From: Roseovarius carneus
GTDB lineage: Bacteria > Pseudomonadota > Alphaproteobacteria > Rhodobacterales > Rhodobacteraceae
DNA: 64,000 bases
Direction of reading: 5' to 3'
NCBI RefSeq assembly: GCF_020141465.1
Contig: NZ_JAHSPD010000001.1
Span: forward strand, 434,001-498,000
In this document: positions 54,201 through 62,200 of the stretch, in pieces
Position numbering within the stretch: position 1 is the stretch's first letter
How the letters are laid out: each line of letters starts with the position of its first letter
The notes under the pieces: model-generated
What the model was told of the DNA's origin: nothing
Seen by the model: the letters and a program-made list of their open reading frames with translations, nothing else
Databases searched by the model: none
Translations under genes and position numbers: made by a program

Positions 54201-55340
54201 ATGTTCTTCTTGTTTGGCCTTTTGGCTGGAACGATTTTGTCAATTGTGTTTGGAATGGTTGTTTTTCATTTGTACGGAAAGCCCAGTCACGGCCCTGAAA
54301 CCAACTCGATCAAGAAAGTATTCCTGTCGGTTCCATTTTTGTCTCTCCTAATTTTTGCGCTCGTTTGCCTCGCCGTCGCGGTGACTGTTGAACTTCTTTT
54401 TCTTACAGGATCGCAGGAAACTTTTGGAAGCTTTTTAACATCACCGAAAACTTGGCTGGCATTCTCAAAAGAGTTGTTTTTTGCGGCTTTCATCGCACTT
54501 GTTATTATCATTGTTGTTGAAGTTGCTTCGAACGACGAGCAAGTGGAACTGATGGCTCAATTCAAGGAAAGCCAAGAAAAGCTTGTTCAGGAATCAATTG
54601 ATAAAGCCCAGGAGAGTGTTTTTGAGGGCGTGTATAAGAACGCCGTAGATCCCGCGATATTTGAAGAGGTTGTAGACTCAATTTTCACAGCCGACTTTAT
54701 TCGCGAAGAGCATCATAGAAGTATTGTATTGGAGCCAATTGCTAATAGAGATGACATCTTGCTCATGAAAGTCAAGCAGACGTATACCGTCAAAAATGTG
54801 ACAAAGAATTTAAAGCCCTCAAATCAACGGTTCTATTTGCCCAATACTCACCACGCAGATGGTTTGCTCAATCAATTTACGCGACTAGATATTTTGAGTG
54901 AACATGGGGAGAAAAACGTAATTCCAGACACCTATCCGTATGTCAAAGAAGAAACGCCTGAGACCGATCAACACGCCGAAACAACTCCTACATGCGACCC
55001 TGAAATTCCAACTGTCGAACTCAGCTCGAGCGGTGCCGAAACGATCTACACGTTCCCCATGGTGAACGTTCAGGGAGGTGGTGTGATCCGGGTTGAGCTT
55101 GAGCTTCAACTAATCAAAGATGTGTCTGACAATGAGATTTTGACTTTTTTGTCTCCAACGTTGAGGGGAAGCTTTTCTGTACATAGCTATGTGCCCGACT
55201 TGGACATCAAAGCTATTAGTTTGCACCGGGGAGCCCTGACAGAAACGCCAGATGGTGGCGATGACTTCAAGCGTTGGACATTCAGCAGGCCGATGCTACC
55301 CTATCAGGGGTATGTGGTAATGTGGTCTAAGGCCTTGTAA
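54201..55340 (+). CDS. Orphan three-TM protein with soluble C-terminal domain
   Basis: A 379-aa AT-rich gene. TM helices are at about 1-22 (MFFLFGLLAGTILSIVFGMV), 44-67 (FLSLLIFALVCLAVAVTVEL) and 88-108 (LFFAAFIALVIIIVVEVAS). A coiled segment follows (MAQFKESQEKLVQESIDKAQ), then a domain of about 230 residues with strand-rich sequence and SRPMLPYQGYVVMWSKAL at the end. No family recognised. ATG at 54201 has GAGG 7 bases upstream; GTG at 54195 and TTG at 54198 are less well placed. It stands alone between the mob relic and the mob operon, a typical cargo position. Confidence 0.7.
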   Translation: MFFLFGLLAGTILSIVFGMVVFHLYGKPSHGPETNSIKKVFLSVPFLSLLIFALVCLAVAVTVELLFLTGSQETFGSFLTSPKTWLAFSKELFFAAFIALVIIIVVEVASNDEQVELMAQFKESQEKLVQESIDKAQESVFEGVYKNAVDPAIFEEVVDSIFTADFIREEHHRSIVLEPIANRDDILLMKVKQTYTVKNVTKNLKPSNQRFYLPNTHHADGLLNQFTRLDILSEHGEKNVIPDTYPYVKEETPETDQHAETTPTCDPEIPTVELSSSGAETIYTFPMVNVQGGGVIRVELELQLIKDVSDNEILTFLSPTLRGSFSVHSYVPDLDIKAISLHRGALTETPDGGDDFKRWTFSRPMLPYQGYVVMWSKAL

Positions 55341-55415
55341 CAGTTTGTTTCTTATTTTTGGGAGACGCCTAGTTGCGGGTTTCTTAATGTTCTTGTAGTT
55401 TGATAGCTCGTAATG

Positions 55416-55441
55416 AAAACCGCCCTTGATTTTTTGGGCGG
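55416..55441 (-). terminator. Minus-strand terminator
   Basis: On the minus strand CCGCCC (complement of 55436-55441) and GGGCGG (complement of 55420-55425) form a 6-bp stem with an A-rich loop, followed by TTTTC. It lies about 240 bp past the end of the relaxase gene and could end the mobilization transcript. Confidence 0.55.
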
Positions 55442-55507
55442 GACCCACCATATTTTGTACGTAGGGGCGAGCAATACGTCCCATATAGTGCAGGCAAAGG
55501 AGAGAAA

Positions 55508-55555
55508 ATGGCTAAGCAGAATCGCTTCCTTGGTGATGGTGGCACAGCTATCTGA
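55508..55555 (+). CDS. Candidate 15-aa micropeptide unit
   Basis: ATG at 55508 with AAAGGAG five bases upstream opens MAKQNRFLGDGGTAI and stops at TGA. A perfect terminator hairpin follows 25 bp later (55580-55610). The stretch 55440-55610 therefore looks like a compact transcription unit, either a micropeptide gene or a small RNA with an internal ORF. No homologue is known to me. It lies in the 339-bp gap between the three-TM gene and the relaxase. Confidence 0.4.
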   Translation: MAKQNRFLGDGGTAI

Positions 55556-55579
55556 TCCATTTCGTAAACCTAAATTGTA

Positions 55580-55610
55580 AGCGCGGCATAACCTGCCGCG
55601 CTTTTGCTTT
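55580..55610. terminator. Strong hairpin terminator
   Basis: AGCGCGGCA (55580-55588) and TGCCGCGCT (55594-55602) form a perfect 9-bp stem with loop TAACC, followed by TTTGCTTTG. It would end the small transcription unit on the plus strand; the opposite strand has a weaker T tract. Confidence 0.85.
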
Positions 55611-55679
55611 GTTTGGTGTCGTTTTTTTTGCTTCAGTTGTTTCTGATGAAATGCTGCCAAATGCTTGCTTCGGATAGCA

Positions 55680-57209
55680 TCACAACCCATGCGTCATTCC
55701 CCTATCCATCTCGACCTCCCGCTCTTCTAGTTCTGTCTCAGCCTCTCTTCGGCGTCCTTCGCTAAGCTCAAGCTCCTGCTCAACTGCTCGTCCAGCGTCG
55801 CGTAGCTCGCTTCCTCGTTCAACAATCCACGCAATGCTTTCATTGATACGGCTTGCGAACGCACCAGCAGCGTCATGCATTGCGCGATACCATCCATCTG
55901 GCTCTGCATCTTGGTCGTCGAGCGTTCCTCTAACCCGCTCAATTCCTTTGCTGAGACCTCGCAGGCCGTCACCAACCGCTCGACGCAGGCGAGCAAGTCG
56001 CGTTCCAAGGCTGTCAGGGGTGTCGTCATCTAATCCTCCTCGATCTTGATGCATGTCACTGACCTGCCGTCCAGCGTGCAGGTCCTCACGCGCGTCGTCG
56101 TCGGGTCCAGCACCAGCCATGTCCCGTCCTCCCTGTCGATCCGCGTCAGGCCCAAATCCGTCAGTTCCGAGCTGGTCAGCAACATCGTCCAAAGCAAGCT
56201 CGCGGCCATCATCGAGACGATCCCCACCAAGAACGTCCCCGTGATCAGCCAGGGCGAGATCGTCAGCCAGCTCTTGTTCTGTCGCAGAAAGGTGCGGGTA
56301 TCGCTCTCGATTGTACGATGCGCGATGGTCGCAATTTTGCTCAAATCGGTCCTGAAGCTCTCCAGCTGGGATGCCATCGAGGCGGCGTAGTCCTGCCGGA
56401 TCGTGTCCAGTTCCGCGTTCAGCTTCTCGCTCAGCCGCGTCGGCTTGCCAATTTTCATGGAAAATCTCTCCTTTCAAACGCCAGCGCTCGCCGGTGTCAG
56501 GGTCTTTGGCTGTGAGGTAAGCTTTGCCGACGCGGGGCAGGTCGAAGCCTGCGTCAGCAAGTGCATCGACCATGCTGGCGCGGTCAGTGATCAAACCGAC
56601 GCTGATTTGGTCTTGCAGCCACGCATGCAGCTCGTCGCGGCCTTGGGCGCGAGTCGGGGTCTCAATGGTGTCGCGAACCTCTTGGGCGCGCTCCAGCTCC
56701 ATCGGATCGGCCCAGCCATGGCGCTGGTTCATCACATCGCGCAGGCTGTCGAAGGCTTTCTCATAGCCGGGCGGCGCAATGTTCAGACTCCGGCCCGAGG
56801 TCAGCTCCAAGCGCGGCGTGCAGAAATGAAGCTCGACCCGGTCTTCGTGGGTATGTCGGACCCAAAGCACGTCATATTGCGTCGGGTCCAGCCCCGCGAA
56901 GGCCAGACGCTCGAACCCGTCCATGACCTCGACCTGCTGTTCCTCGGTCGGGGCATCCTCGGCGGCAAAGCTGATCACGCCTGCGCGGTAGGTCCACTGG
57001 TGACGGCTAGCATCGATCAGGGCCTCGGTGCGGTCTGGGTTGCCGCGCAGCACCTTCGGCAAGGGTTCGCGCGTGACGGTCATCGGCTGGCCGTCTGCAT
57101 CGCGGATCAGGTCGCGGTTGTCGTCGTAGGCCAGCACCTTGTCCGCGACGAGGTAGCCAACCGGACCCGCGCCCGCGCCTTTGCCATTGCGGAAGAACTT
57201 GATCAGCAT
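55680..57209 (-). CDS. Relaxase/mobilization nuclease
   Basis: A 509-aa relaxase that would nick the element at its oriT and pilot single-stranded DNA into a recipient. The N-terminal half carries the relaxase signature: MLIKFFRNGKGAGAGPVGYL, then VLWVRHTHEDRVELHFCTPR with the His/Asp metal-binding and Glu residues. The C-terminal half is low-complexity and acidic (GDVLGGDRLDDGRELALDDV, GPDADRQGGRDMAGAGPDDD) because it is constrained by two genes encoded in the plus-one frame. Its ATG overlaps the mobC stop. No coupling protein is encoded nearby. Confidence 0.9.
   Translation of the reverse strand: MLIKFFRNGKGAGAGPVGYLVADKVLAYDDNRDLIRDADGQPMTVTREPLPKVLRGNPDRTEALIDASRHQWTYRAGVISFAAEDAPTEEQQVEVMDGFERLAFAGLDPTQYDVLWVRHTHEDRVELHFCTPRLELTSGRSLNIAPPGYEKAFDSLRDVMNQRHGWADPMELERAQEVRDTIETPTRAQGRDELHAWLQDQISVGLITDRASMVDALADAGFDLPRVGKAYLTAKDPDTGERWRLKGEIFHENWQADAAEREAERGTGHDPAGLRRLDGIPAGELQDRFEQNCDHRASYNRERYPHLSATEQELADDLALADHGDVLGGDRLDDGRELALDDVADQLGTDGFGPDADRQGGRDMAGAGPDDDAREDLHAGRQVSDMHQDRGGLDDDTPDSLGTRLARLRRAVGDGLRGLSKGIERVRGTLDDQDAEPDGWYRAMHDAAGAFASRINESIAWIVERGSELRDAGRAVEQELELSEGRRREAETELEEREVEMDRGMTHGL
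55727..56029 (-). CDS. Nested mobilization gene 2 (inside relaxase, other frame)
   Basis: A 100-aa helical protein (TALERDLLACVERLVTACEV, AKELSGLEERSTTKMQSQMD, RSLSLAKDAEERLRQN) read in the plus-one frame of the relaxase gene. Its ATG follows directly after the TAG of nested gene 1 and has GGAGG upstream, so it is coupled to it. A degenerate copy of its C-terminus is preserved in the relic at 53897-54118 in the same relative frame, which argues that it is a real gene. Its role is probably in relaxosome formation or DNA transfer, by position. Confidence 0.75.
   Translation of the reverse strand: MTTPLTALERDLLACVERLVTACEVSAKELSGLEERSTTKMQSQMDGIAQCMTLLVRSQAVSMKALRGLLNEEASYATLDEQLSRSLSLAKDAEERLRQN
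56030..56458 (-). CDS. Nested mobilization gene 1, MobB-like membrane protein
   Basis: A 142-aa protein read in the plus-one frame within the relaxase gene, with a strong AAAGGAG site about 10 bases before its ATG. It has a helical N-terminus (MKIGKPTRLSEKLNAELDTI), one TM segment at about 70-94 (WLITGTFLVGIVSMMAASLL) and a short C-terminal domain (DREDGTWLVLDPTTTRVRTC). In IncQ plasmids such as RSF1010 MobB is likewise encoded inside the relaxase gene and inserts in the membrane to connect relaxosome and secretion system; similarity here is by layout, not proven homology. Confidence 0.75.
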   Translation of the reverse strand: MKIGKPTRLSEKLNAELDTIRQDYAASMASQLESFRTDLSKIATIAHRTIESDTRTFLRQNKSWLTISPWLITGTFLVGIVSMMAASLLWTMLLTSSELTDLGLTRIDREDGTWLVLDPTTTRVRTCTLDGRSVTCIKIEED

Positions 57210-57676
57210 CGGCGCGCGGCCTCGACGATCCGGGCAAGCTGACGCTCGATGGTTAGCAAGCGGCGGGCAACGGTGAGAGCGTCGAGGTCAACGCGGCCCG
57301 CCAACATCGCACGGTTCAGCCAGCGGGCGATCTGGTTGAGGTTGCCGCCGATGCGCCCGATGGCCAGCACAAGCGCCGGATCGACACGGGGGACAGGCTT
57401 GCGACGGCGGGCCTCAGTGAGGCCCAATGCCTCGCGCAAAAGCGCCGCGGCTGGCAAGCCAGTAGCCTCGGCCTTGGCGCGCAGCTCGGCCTTCTCTGCC
57501 GCTGTGCACCGAAAGACGAATGTCTCGGTCAGCGGCTCTTTGGTGCGGGGTTTGCCCGCGCCGGTGGGGTTCGAAGGGGAGGCTTGCCGCCCCTCGCAAG
57601 GTCCCGTGTCAGCAGCGCCAGCGTATGACATGGGTCGCCTTGCTGTTTGCTCTTCGGTCGGATCGGTTGCGGTCAT
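57203..57676 (-). CDS. mobC: MobC-like mobilization protein
   Basis: A 157-aa protein with the MobC pattern: ETFVFRCTAAEKAELRAKAE, ATGLPAAALLREALGL and the signature ALVLAIGRIGGNLNQIARWL, then a C-terminal ERQLARIVEAARRC. MobC proteins assist the relaxase by opening DNA at oriT. The ATG at 57674-57676 overlaps the stop of the upstream HTH gene (ATGA), and its stop overlaps the relaxase start. The frame is open further upstream but lacks a better start. Confidence 0.9.
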   Translation of the reverse strand: MTATDPTEEQTARRPMSYAGAADTGPCEGRQASPSNPTGAGKPRTKEPLTETFVFRCTAAEKAELRAKAEATGLPAAALLREALGLTEARRRKPVPRVDPALVLAIGRIGGNLNQIARWLNRAMLAGRVDLDALTVARRLLTIERQLARIVEAARRC

Positions 57677-58518
57677 GATCTGAGGCCTGCGGCTTGGATT
57701 TGGGCCTGTGTCACCAGCTTTGAGGCAAGTATTCCGTCGATCTGCTTGGCCGTGATGTGCTTGCACATCGGGCTGCGATCATTGATCCAGCAGGCCAGCC
57801 GCGTATGGTGATCCGCCCGCAATGCTGCCGTCTTCTCTCGGTCTTCTGCCTGCCGCTCGACATAGGCCTTCCAGCGCCGCGACTGAAACCAGTTGTCGGA
57901 AAAGCAAACCTTGGAACGGGTGAAACCAGTGCTGTCGGTGGCGTAGGTTTGCACGGCCTGAAGCAAGTCTTCCGGTGCAATCCCTTCCTTCATGGCCTCT
58001 TCGATCTGGGCAAGGCAGGCCGCCTCGCCTCGCAATCGGTCCGGTGGATAGGCTGCCAAAATCTTCTCAGCCTCCCCCGCCTCGCGCTTGCGCGAAGGTG
58101 GTTTATGGATGGTTTTAGGATGGTTTGGGGGCCGTGGTGGCCCCGGTACCCCGGCCACAGTGGCCCCCGTACCGGGGCCAGACTGGACGGGGGCCACTGT
58201 GGACCCCATCTCAATTTCGGGCTCTGCGGTGGGTTCCAGCGCCTCAACCGTCGCCAGATCGATCCGGTAGACAACGGTGAAGCCGTTCTTGCAGGTGCGT
58301 ACACCGGTCTCGACCAAGATGCCTTCCCTCAAGAACTCGCGCACGGTTCGCTTAACGGTGGTCTCGCCAAGCTCGGTATGCCGCTGGATCGTCCCCTTCG
58401 AACACCAGATGCCTGAGCCATCGTCGCTCGCCTTGTCGGCCAAGAACATGATGATCTGCTTGCGGGTGGCGCTGCCGAACTTGCGTTCCGCGCATGTGTT
58501 TGCAACCCGCCAGCTCAT
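57673..58518 (-). CDS. Helix-turn-helix, replication-initiator-like protein
   Basis: A 281-aa protein with an N-terminal winged helix: KFGSATRKQIIMFLADKASD, then GIWCSKGTIQRHTELGETTV and KRTVREFLREGILVETG. A Pro-rich linker (about 100-145, GPPRPPNHPKTIHKPPSRKR) leads to a C-terminal helical domain with SKVCFSDNWFQSRRWKAYVE. Proteins of this type head mobilization operons in related Rhodobacterales elements and are often annotated as HTH or Rep-like. It is the first gene of the unit reading into mobC and the relaxase, and starts about 155 bp inside the right attachment site. Confidence 0.75.
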   Translation of the reverse strand: MSWRVANTCAERKFGSATRKQIIMFLADKASDDGSGIWCSKGTIQRHTELGETTVKRTVREFLREGILVETGVRTCKNGFTVVYRIDLATVEALEPTAEPEIEMGSTVAPVQSGPGTGATVAGVPGPPRPPNHPKTIHKPPSRKREAGEAEKILAAYPPDRLRGEAACLAQIEEAMKEGIAPEDLLQAVQTYATDSTGFTRSKVCFSDNWFQSRRWKAYVERQAEDREKTAALRADHHTRLACWINDRSPMCKHITAKQIDGILASKLVTQAQIQAAGLRS

Positions 58519-58669
58519 TGGAAGGCCCCAAAAGGCGCAAAGACGTGCGAATTTTGTACAGGTTTTGTACGAGAATTCCGCCGTTTCAGCAGAATTCGGC
58601 GCGAAAGCTCACGGGACTTTCTGCACGCTCCTGCACAAAGCCCTGTAAATAAGTCATATTTTTCAGGTG

Positions 58670-58720
58670 TTTTTGGCGACCCCGGCAGGATTCGAACCTG
58701 CAACCTGCCCCTTAGGAGGG
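58670..58720 (-). repeat. Right attachment site within tRNA-Arg
   Basis: 51 bp identical to the left site. 47 of them (58674-58720) are the CCA end through the anticodon arm of the functional tRNA-Arg, so integration rebuilds an intact gene; the other four are T residues just downstream. Confidence 0.93.
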
Positions 58721-58750
58721 GGCTGCTCTATCCAGTTGAGCCACGGGACC
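58674..58750 (-). tRNA. tRNA-Arg (anticodon CCT)
   Basis: A 77-nt tRNA with encoded CCA. Acceptor GGTCCCG pairs with CGGGGTC, D arm GCTC-AACTGGATA-GAGC, anticodon loop CTCCTAA with anticodon CCT in stem CCCC/GGGG, T arm GCAGG-TTCGAAT-CCTGC. It decodes AGG. It is the integration site of the element that occupies 47132-58669. Confidence 0.96.
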
Positions 58751-58825
58751 GTTGATCGTTGAATAGCGCGATATTTGGCGATTGTCATGAGGTCAGTTTG
58801 GCCGATTGGGCTTGCTAGGGTGTGA

Positions 58826-58841
58826 ATGTTGGCGATAACAT
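58826..58841. promoter_or_regulatory. LacI-type operator candidate
   Basis: ATGTTGGCGATAACAT is a 16-bp imperfect palindrome with a central CG and ATGTT/AACAT ends, the usual form of LacI/GntR-family operators. It lies about 30 bp before the start of the regulator gene and suggests autoregulation. Confidence 0.55.
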
Positions 58842-58871
58842 CTGCCCAACCCTAACCACAGGACACTCGCT

Positions 58872-59897
58872 TTGACACAATCCGACACCCGCCCGCTGAC
58901 GCTGCGCGATGTATCTGAGGCCTCCGGCGTGTCCGAGATGACGGTCAGCCGCGTTTTGCGTAACCGTGGAGACGTGTCTGACGCCACCCGGCAAAAGGTT
59001 TTGGCGAGCGCCAAGGAGCTTGGCTATGTGCCCAACAAGATCGCGGGCGCGCTGGCATCGAGCCGGGTGAACCTTGTCGCCGTAGTGATCCCGTCAATGT
59101 CCAATCTGGTGTTTCCAGAAGTGATGACCGGGATCAGCCAAGTGCTGGAGGAGACCGAGCTGCAACCGGTCGTGGGGCTGACGGATTACACCCGTGAGAA
59201 GGAAGAAAAGGTTCTCTACGAGATGCTCAGTTGGCGCCCCTCGGGTGTGATTATTGCCGGGCTGGAACATTCGGAGGCCAGTCGGGCCATGCTGCGCGCG
59301 TCGGGTATCCCGGTGGTGGAGATCATGGATGTCGATGGTACGCCGGTCGATTCCGTTGTGGGCATTTCACACCGCCGCGCGGGTGAGCAAATGGCCGCCG
59401 CGATCCTCAAGGCCGGGTATCAGCGCATAGGCTTTATGGGTACGTCGATGCCGCGCGATCACCGAGCGCGCAAACGGTTCGAAGGATTCACCGGTGCACT
59501 GGCCAAAGCCGGGGTCGAGATCGTGGACAGCGCTTTTTACGAGGGCCGCTCGGCCTTTGTGAAGGGGCGGGAGATGACGAAAGAAATCCTTGAGCGCGAC
59601 CCGGAGCTTGATTTCCTGTATTATTCCAACGACATGATTGGCGCGGGTGGGCTGCTTTGGCTTTGGGAGCAGGGCTATGACATCCCCGGCCGGATCGGCC
59701 TTGCGGGGTTCAACGGGCTGAACCTTTTGAAGGGTCTGCCCAAGGAGCTGGCGTCGATGGATGCGTGTCGTCAGGAGATTGGCAGGCAGGCGGCAGAGAT
59801 CATCGTCAACCGTTTAAAGGACGGCGCGGACCAAGCCCCCGTGCGGATCGCGCTTGAGCCGACGATCAGCTACGGCGATACACTGCGACGACCCTGA
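58872..59897 (+). CDS. LacI-family transcriptional regulator
   Basis: A 341-aa repressor-type protein. The N-terminal HTH is LTLRDVSEASGVSEMTVSRV, then LRNRGDVSDATRQKVLASAK and the hinge ALASSRVNLVAVVIP. The C-terminal periplasmic-binding-like domain includes GVIIAGLEHSEASRAMLRAS and YYSNDMIGAGGLLWLWEQGY, similar to the gluconate-type (GntR) group. The start is a TTG at 58872 with AGGA upstream; the next ATG lies inside the HTH. No sugar genes are adjacent, so the regulon is not evident. It ends at a strong bidirectional terminator. Confidence 0.9.
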   Translation: MTQSDTRPLTLRDVSEASGVSEMTVSRVLRNRGDVSDATRQKVLASAKELGYVPNKIAGALASSRVNLVAVVIPSMSNLVFPEVMTGISQVLEETELQPVVGLTDYTREKEEKVLYEMLSWRPSGVIIAGLEHSEASRAMLRASGIPVVEIMDVDGTPVDSVVGISHRRAGEQMAAAILKAGYQRIGFMGTSMPRDHRARKRFEGFTGALAKAGVEIVDSAFYEGRSAFVKGREMTKEILERDPELDFLYYSNDMIGAGGLLWLWEQGYDIPGRIGLAGFNGLNLLKGLPKELASMDACRQEIGRQAAEIIVNRLKDGADQAPVRIALEPTISYGDTLRRP

Positions 59898-59921
59898 GAC
59901 GACATGAGGGCCCTAACAAGC

Positions 59922-59960
59922 AAAAAACCCCCGTGCAGAAGACTCTGCGCGGGGGTTTTT
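59922..59960. terminator. Bidirectional terminator between lacI-type gene and petC
   Basis: CCCCCGTGCAGA (59928-59939) pairs with TCTGCGCGGGGG (59944-59955), flanked by A-run on the left and T-run (GTTTTTC) on the right, so it can end transcription from both converging genes. Confidence 0.93.
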
Positions 59961-59985
59961 CTTTTAGCTTTGCCTGAAGACGGGA

Positions 59986-60831
59986 TCAGCTGTTTTTCTT
60001 ACCTTTGATCGGCGCCCAAAGACGCTTGTTCGTGAGGTAGAGCAGGACCGACAGGATGGTCAGGAAGATGACGCCGGTAAAGCCCGCGTTCTTGCGCTGC
60101 ATCATCTTTGGCTCAGCCGTCCACATCAGGAAGGCCGCCACGTCTTCTGCCACGCTTTCCAGATCGTTGGGCGCGCCATCATCGTAATCCACATCCTCAC
60201 CCCAGAGCGGGGGAGCCATGGAGATCCAGCTGCCTTTGACAGTCTTGTGACCATTCTCGTCCTTGCAGCTTTCGGGATATCCGCCATTGGCGAAGGTTGC
60301 GTTGTAATCTCCGGGGAAATCCTCGGGCGCACAGGCCGGTGGATCCTCGTAATTCACGAGCAGAGAGTAGATATACTCGGCCCCGCCGATGCCATTGACG
60401 AACTGGTTGATGCCCAACCCGTATGGGCCGCTGAAGCCTGCACGCTTTTTCGCCATCAAAGACAGATCGGGCGCGTTTTCCAGCATCGATTCGGGGAAGT
60501 GATCCGTAGGGCGTGCGGGGCGGAAGTCGTCAATCTCGGGATCGAAAACCTCGTAAAGCTCCGCATAAGCCCGGACCTGATCCTCGGGAAGCTCAAGGCC
60601 GCCCTTGTCGTGCAATGTACGGATCGGAACGTGCTTCAGGCCGTGGCAGGAGGCGCAAACCTCCGTGTAGACCTTCAGGCCGCGTTGCAGCTGGATTGGA
60701 TCATACTTGCCGAAAGGACCGTCGAACGTGAAGTCGACGTTTTCGACGTTATATGCCGCGCCAGCAGCCAGCACCGGCCCGGCCGAAAGGGCCAGGGCGG
60801 TGACGGCGGCAGTGCCTAGTTTCTTCAACAT
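59986..60831 (-). CDS. petC: Cytochrome c1 of the bc1 complex
   Basis: Cytochrome c1 accepts electrons from the Rieske protein and passes them to soluble cytochrome c. The 281-aa product has a signal peptide ([18 protein letters not shown]), the heme motif [13 protein letters not shown] (about residues 59-71), a [15 protein letters not shown] segment with the axial Met in WISMAPP, and a C-terminal anchor ([20 protein letters not shown]). The ATG at 60829-60831 has GAGGA 8 bases upstream. Last gene of petABC. Confidence 0.97.
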   Translation of the reverse strand: MLKKLGTAAVTALALSAGPVLAAGAAYNVENVDFTFDGPFGKYDPIQLQRGLKVYTEVCASCHGLKHVPIRTLHDKGGLELPEDQVRAYAELYEVFDPEIDDFRPARPTDHFPESMLENAPDLSLMAKKRAGFSGPYGLGINQFVNGIGGAEYIYSLLVNYEDPPACAPEDFPGDYNATFANGGYPESCKDENGHKTVKGSWISMAPPLWGEDVDYDDGAPNDLESVAEDVAAFLMWTAEPKMMQRKNAGFTGVIFLTILSVLLYLTNKRLWAPIKGKKNS

Positions 60832-60845
60832 GTGCTTTGGTCCTC

Positions 60846-62189
60846 TCATTCTGCCGGGCTGGCGGCAGATTGCGCACCGCCGGATTTGGCAGGGTAATGG
60901 GACACGAAGTCCTCTTCGATGGTCTCTGGTTGTGCCAGCGGTTTCTCTATCACGCCCAAGAGAGGCAGGATCACGAGGAAGTAGGCAAACCAGTAGGTCG
61001 AGGCGATGAGCGAGATGGTGTTATACGGCTCTTCCGCGGGCATAGCACCCACCCACATGAGGACAAAGAAGTCCACCACGAGTATCCAGAACCACCACTT
61101 GAACATCGGGCGATACCGACCAGAGCGCACCGAGGATGTATCCAGCCACGGGGCAAGAGCCATCACGGCAATCGCACCGAACATCGCCAGAACCCCGAAG
61201 AACTTCGCATCAATGATGCCACCGGTGATGAAGCCTGCGAATTGCACGACCCACACTTCGTCGGTGAAGGCCCGCAGGATCGCGTAGAAGGGCAGGAAAT
61301 ACCATTCAGGCACGATATGTGCAGGCGTCGCCAGCGCGTTCGCCTCAATGTAGTTATCGGGGTGGCCCAGATAGTTGGGCATGAACCCGACCACCGCGAA
61401 GAAGACCGCGAGGATGACCGCAAGCGCGAAGAGATCCTTGATCACGAAGTAGGGCCAGAAAGGAACGGTGTCCTTTTCCGCTTCGGCTTTCGATGTGCGA
61501 CGCACTTCGACACCGGTGGGGTTGTTGTTCCCGGTGGTGTGGAAGGCCCAGATATGCACGGCAACCAATGCTGCAATCACGAAGGGCAGCAGGTAATGCA
61601 GGCTGAAGAAGCGGTTCAGCGTCGCGTTGTCCACAGCGGGTCCGCCCAGAAGCCATGTCTGGATGCCCTCACCGATGAAGGGGATCGCGCCAAAGAGACC
61701 TGTGATGACGGTCGCACCCCAGAAGGACATCTGACCCCAGGGAAGAACATAGCCCATGAAGGCCGTACCCATCATCAGAAGATAGATGAGCATGCCGATG
61801 ATCCATGTGATCTCGCGCGGGGATTTGTAAGAGCCGTAATACAGACCCCGGAAGATATGCGCGTAGACAGCCACAAAGAAGAGCGACGCGCCGTTCTGAT
61901 GAAGATACCGCAGGAAATGCCCACCATTCACGTTGCGCATGATGTGCTCAACCGAGGCGAACGCATGATCGACATGCGGAGTATAGTGCATCGCCAGAAC
62001 AACGCCGGTGATGATTTGAAGTGCCAGACAGAAGGTCAGGACGATGCCCCAGATCCACATCCAGTTGAGGTTCTTGGGCGTGGGCAACATCAGTGTGTCA
62101 TATGCCAAGCCGGCGATCGGAAGGCGGCGGTGCAGCCACTTTTCGCCGCCCGACTTTGGCTCGTAAGAATCGTGTGGAATTCCACCCAT
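60846..62189 (-). CDS. petB: Cytochrome b of the bc1 complex
   Basis: Cytochrome b carries the two b hemes and both quinone sites. The 447-aa protein has about eight TM helices; visible motifs are [40 protein letters not shown] with the heme-binding His, [20 protein letters not shown], and the Qo motif [14 protein letters not shown] (PEWY). The ATG at 62187-62189 has AAGGA 8 bases upstream; the frame is open further up within petA. Second gene of the operon. Confidence 0.98.
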   Translation of the reverse strand: MGGIPHDSYEPKSGGEKWLHRRLPIAGLAYDTLMLPTPKNLNWMWIWGIVLTFCLALQIITGVVLAMHYTPHVDHAFASVEHIMRNVNGGHFLRYLHQNGASLFFVAVYAHIFRGLYYGSYKSPREITWIIGMLIYLLMMGTAFMGYVLPWGQMSFWGATVITGLFGAIPFIGEGIQTWLLGGPAVDNATLNRFFSLHYLLPFVIAALVAVHIWAFHTTGNNNPTGVEVRRTSKAEAEKDTVPFWPYFVIKDLFALAVILAVFFAVVGFMPNYLGHPDNYIEANALATPAHIVPEWYFLPFYAILRAFTDEVWVVQFAGFITGGIIDAKFFGVLAMFGAIAVMALAPWLDTSSVRSGRYRPMFKWWFWILVVDFFVLMWVGAMPAEEPYNTISLIASTYWFAYFLVILPLLGVIEKPLAQPETIEEDFVSHYPAKSGGAQSAASPAE

Positions 62190-62200
62190 TATTTCTGTCC

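Larger units (their letters stand above)
47132..58720. mobile_element. Integrated mobilizable element in tRNA-Arg(CCT)
   Basis: About 11.5 kb bounded by 51-bp identical direct repeats (47132-47182 and 58670-58720). The right repeat is the 3' two thirds of an intact tRNA-Arg gene, the left one is a truncated copy that ends in unrelated sequence. A tyrosine integrase begins 15 bp inside the left repeat. Cargo includes regulators, a two-gene unknown membrane system, a toxin-antitoxin pair and a mobilization operon with relaxase, but no type IV secretion or coupling protein genes, so it should move only with help from a conjugative element. Much of the interior (49.5-55.6 kb) is clearly AT-richer than the chromosome. 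Confidence 0.92.

Noticed and set aside
55352..55690. A 112-codon minus-strand frame between the relaxase and the three-TM gene
   Set aside because: It runs through two terminator hairpins, lacks a ribosome binding site, and conflicts with the better-supported small unit on the plus strand.
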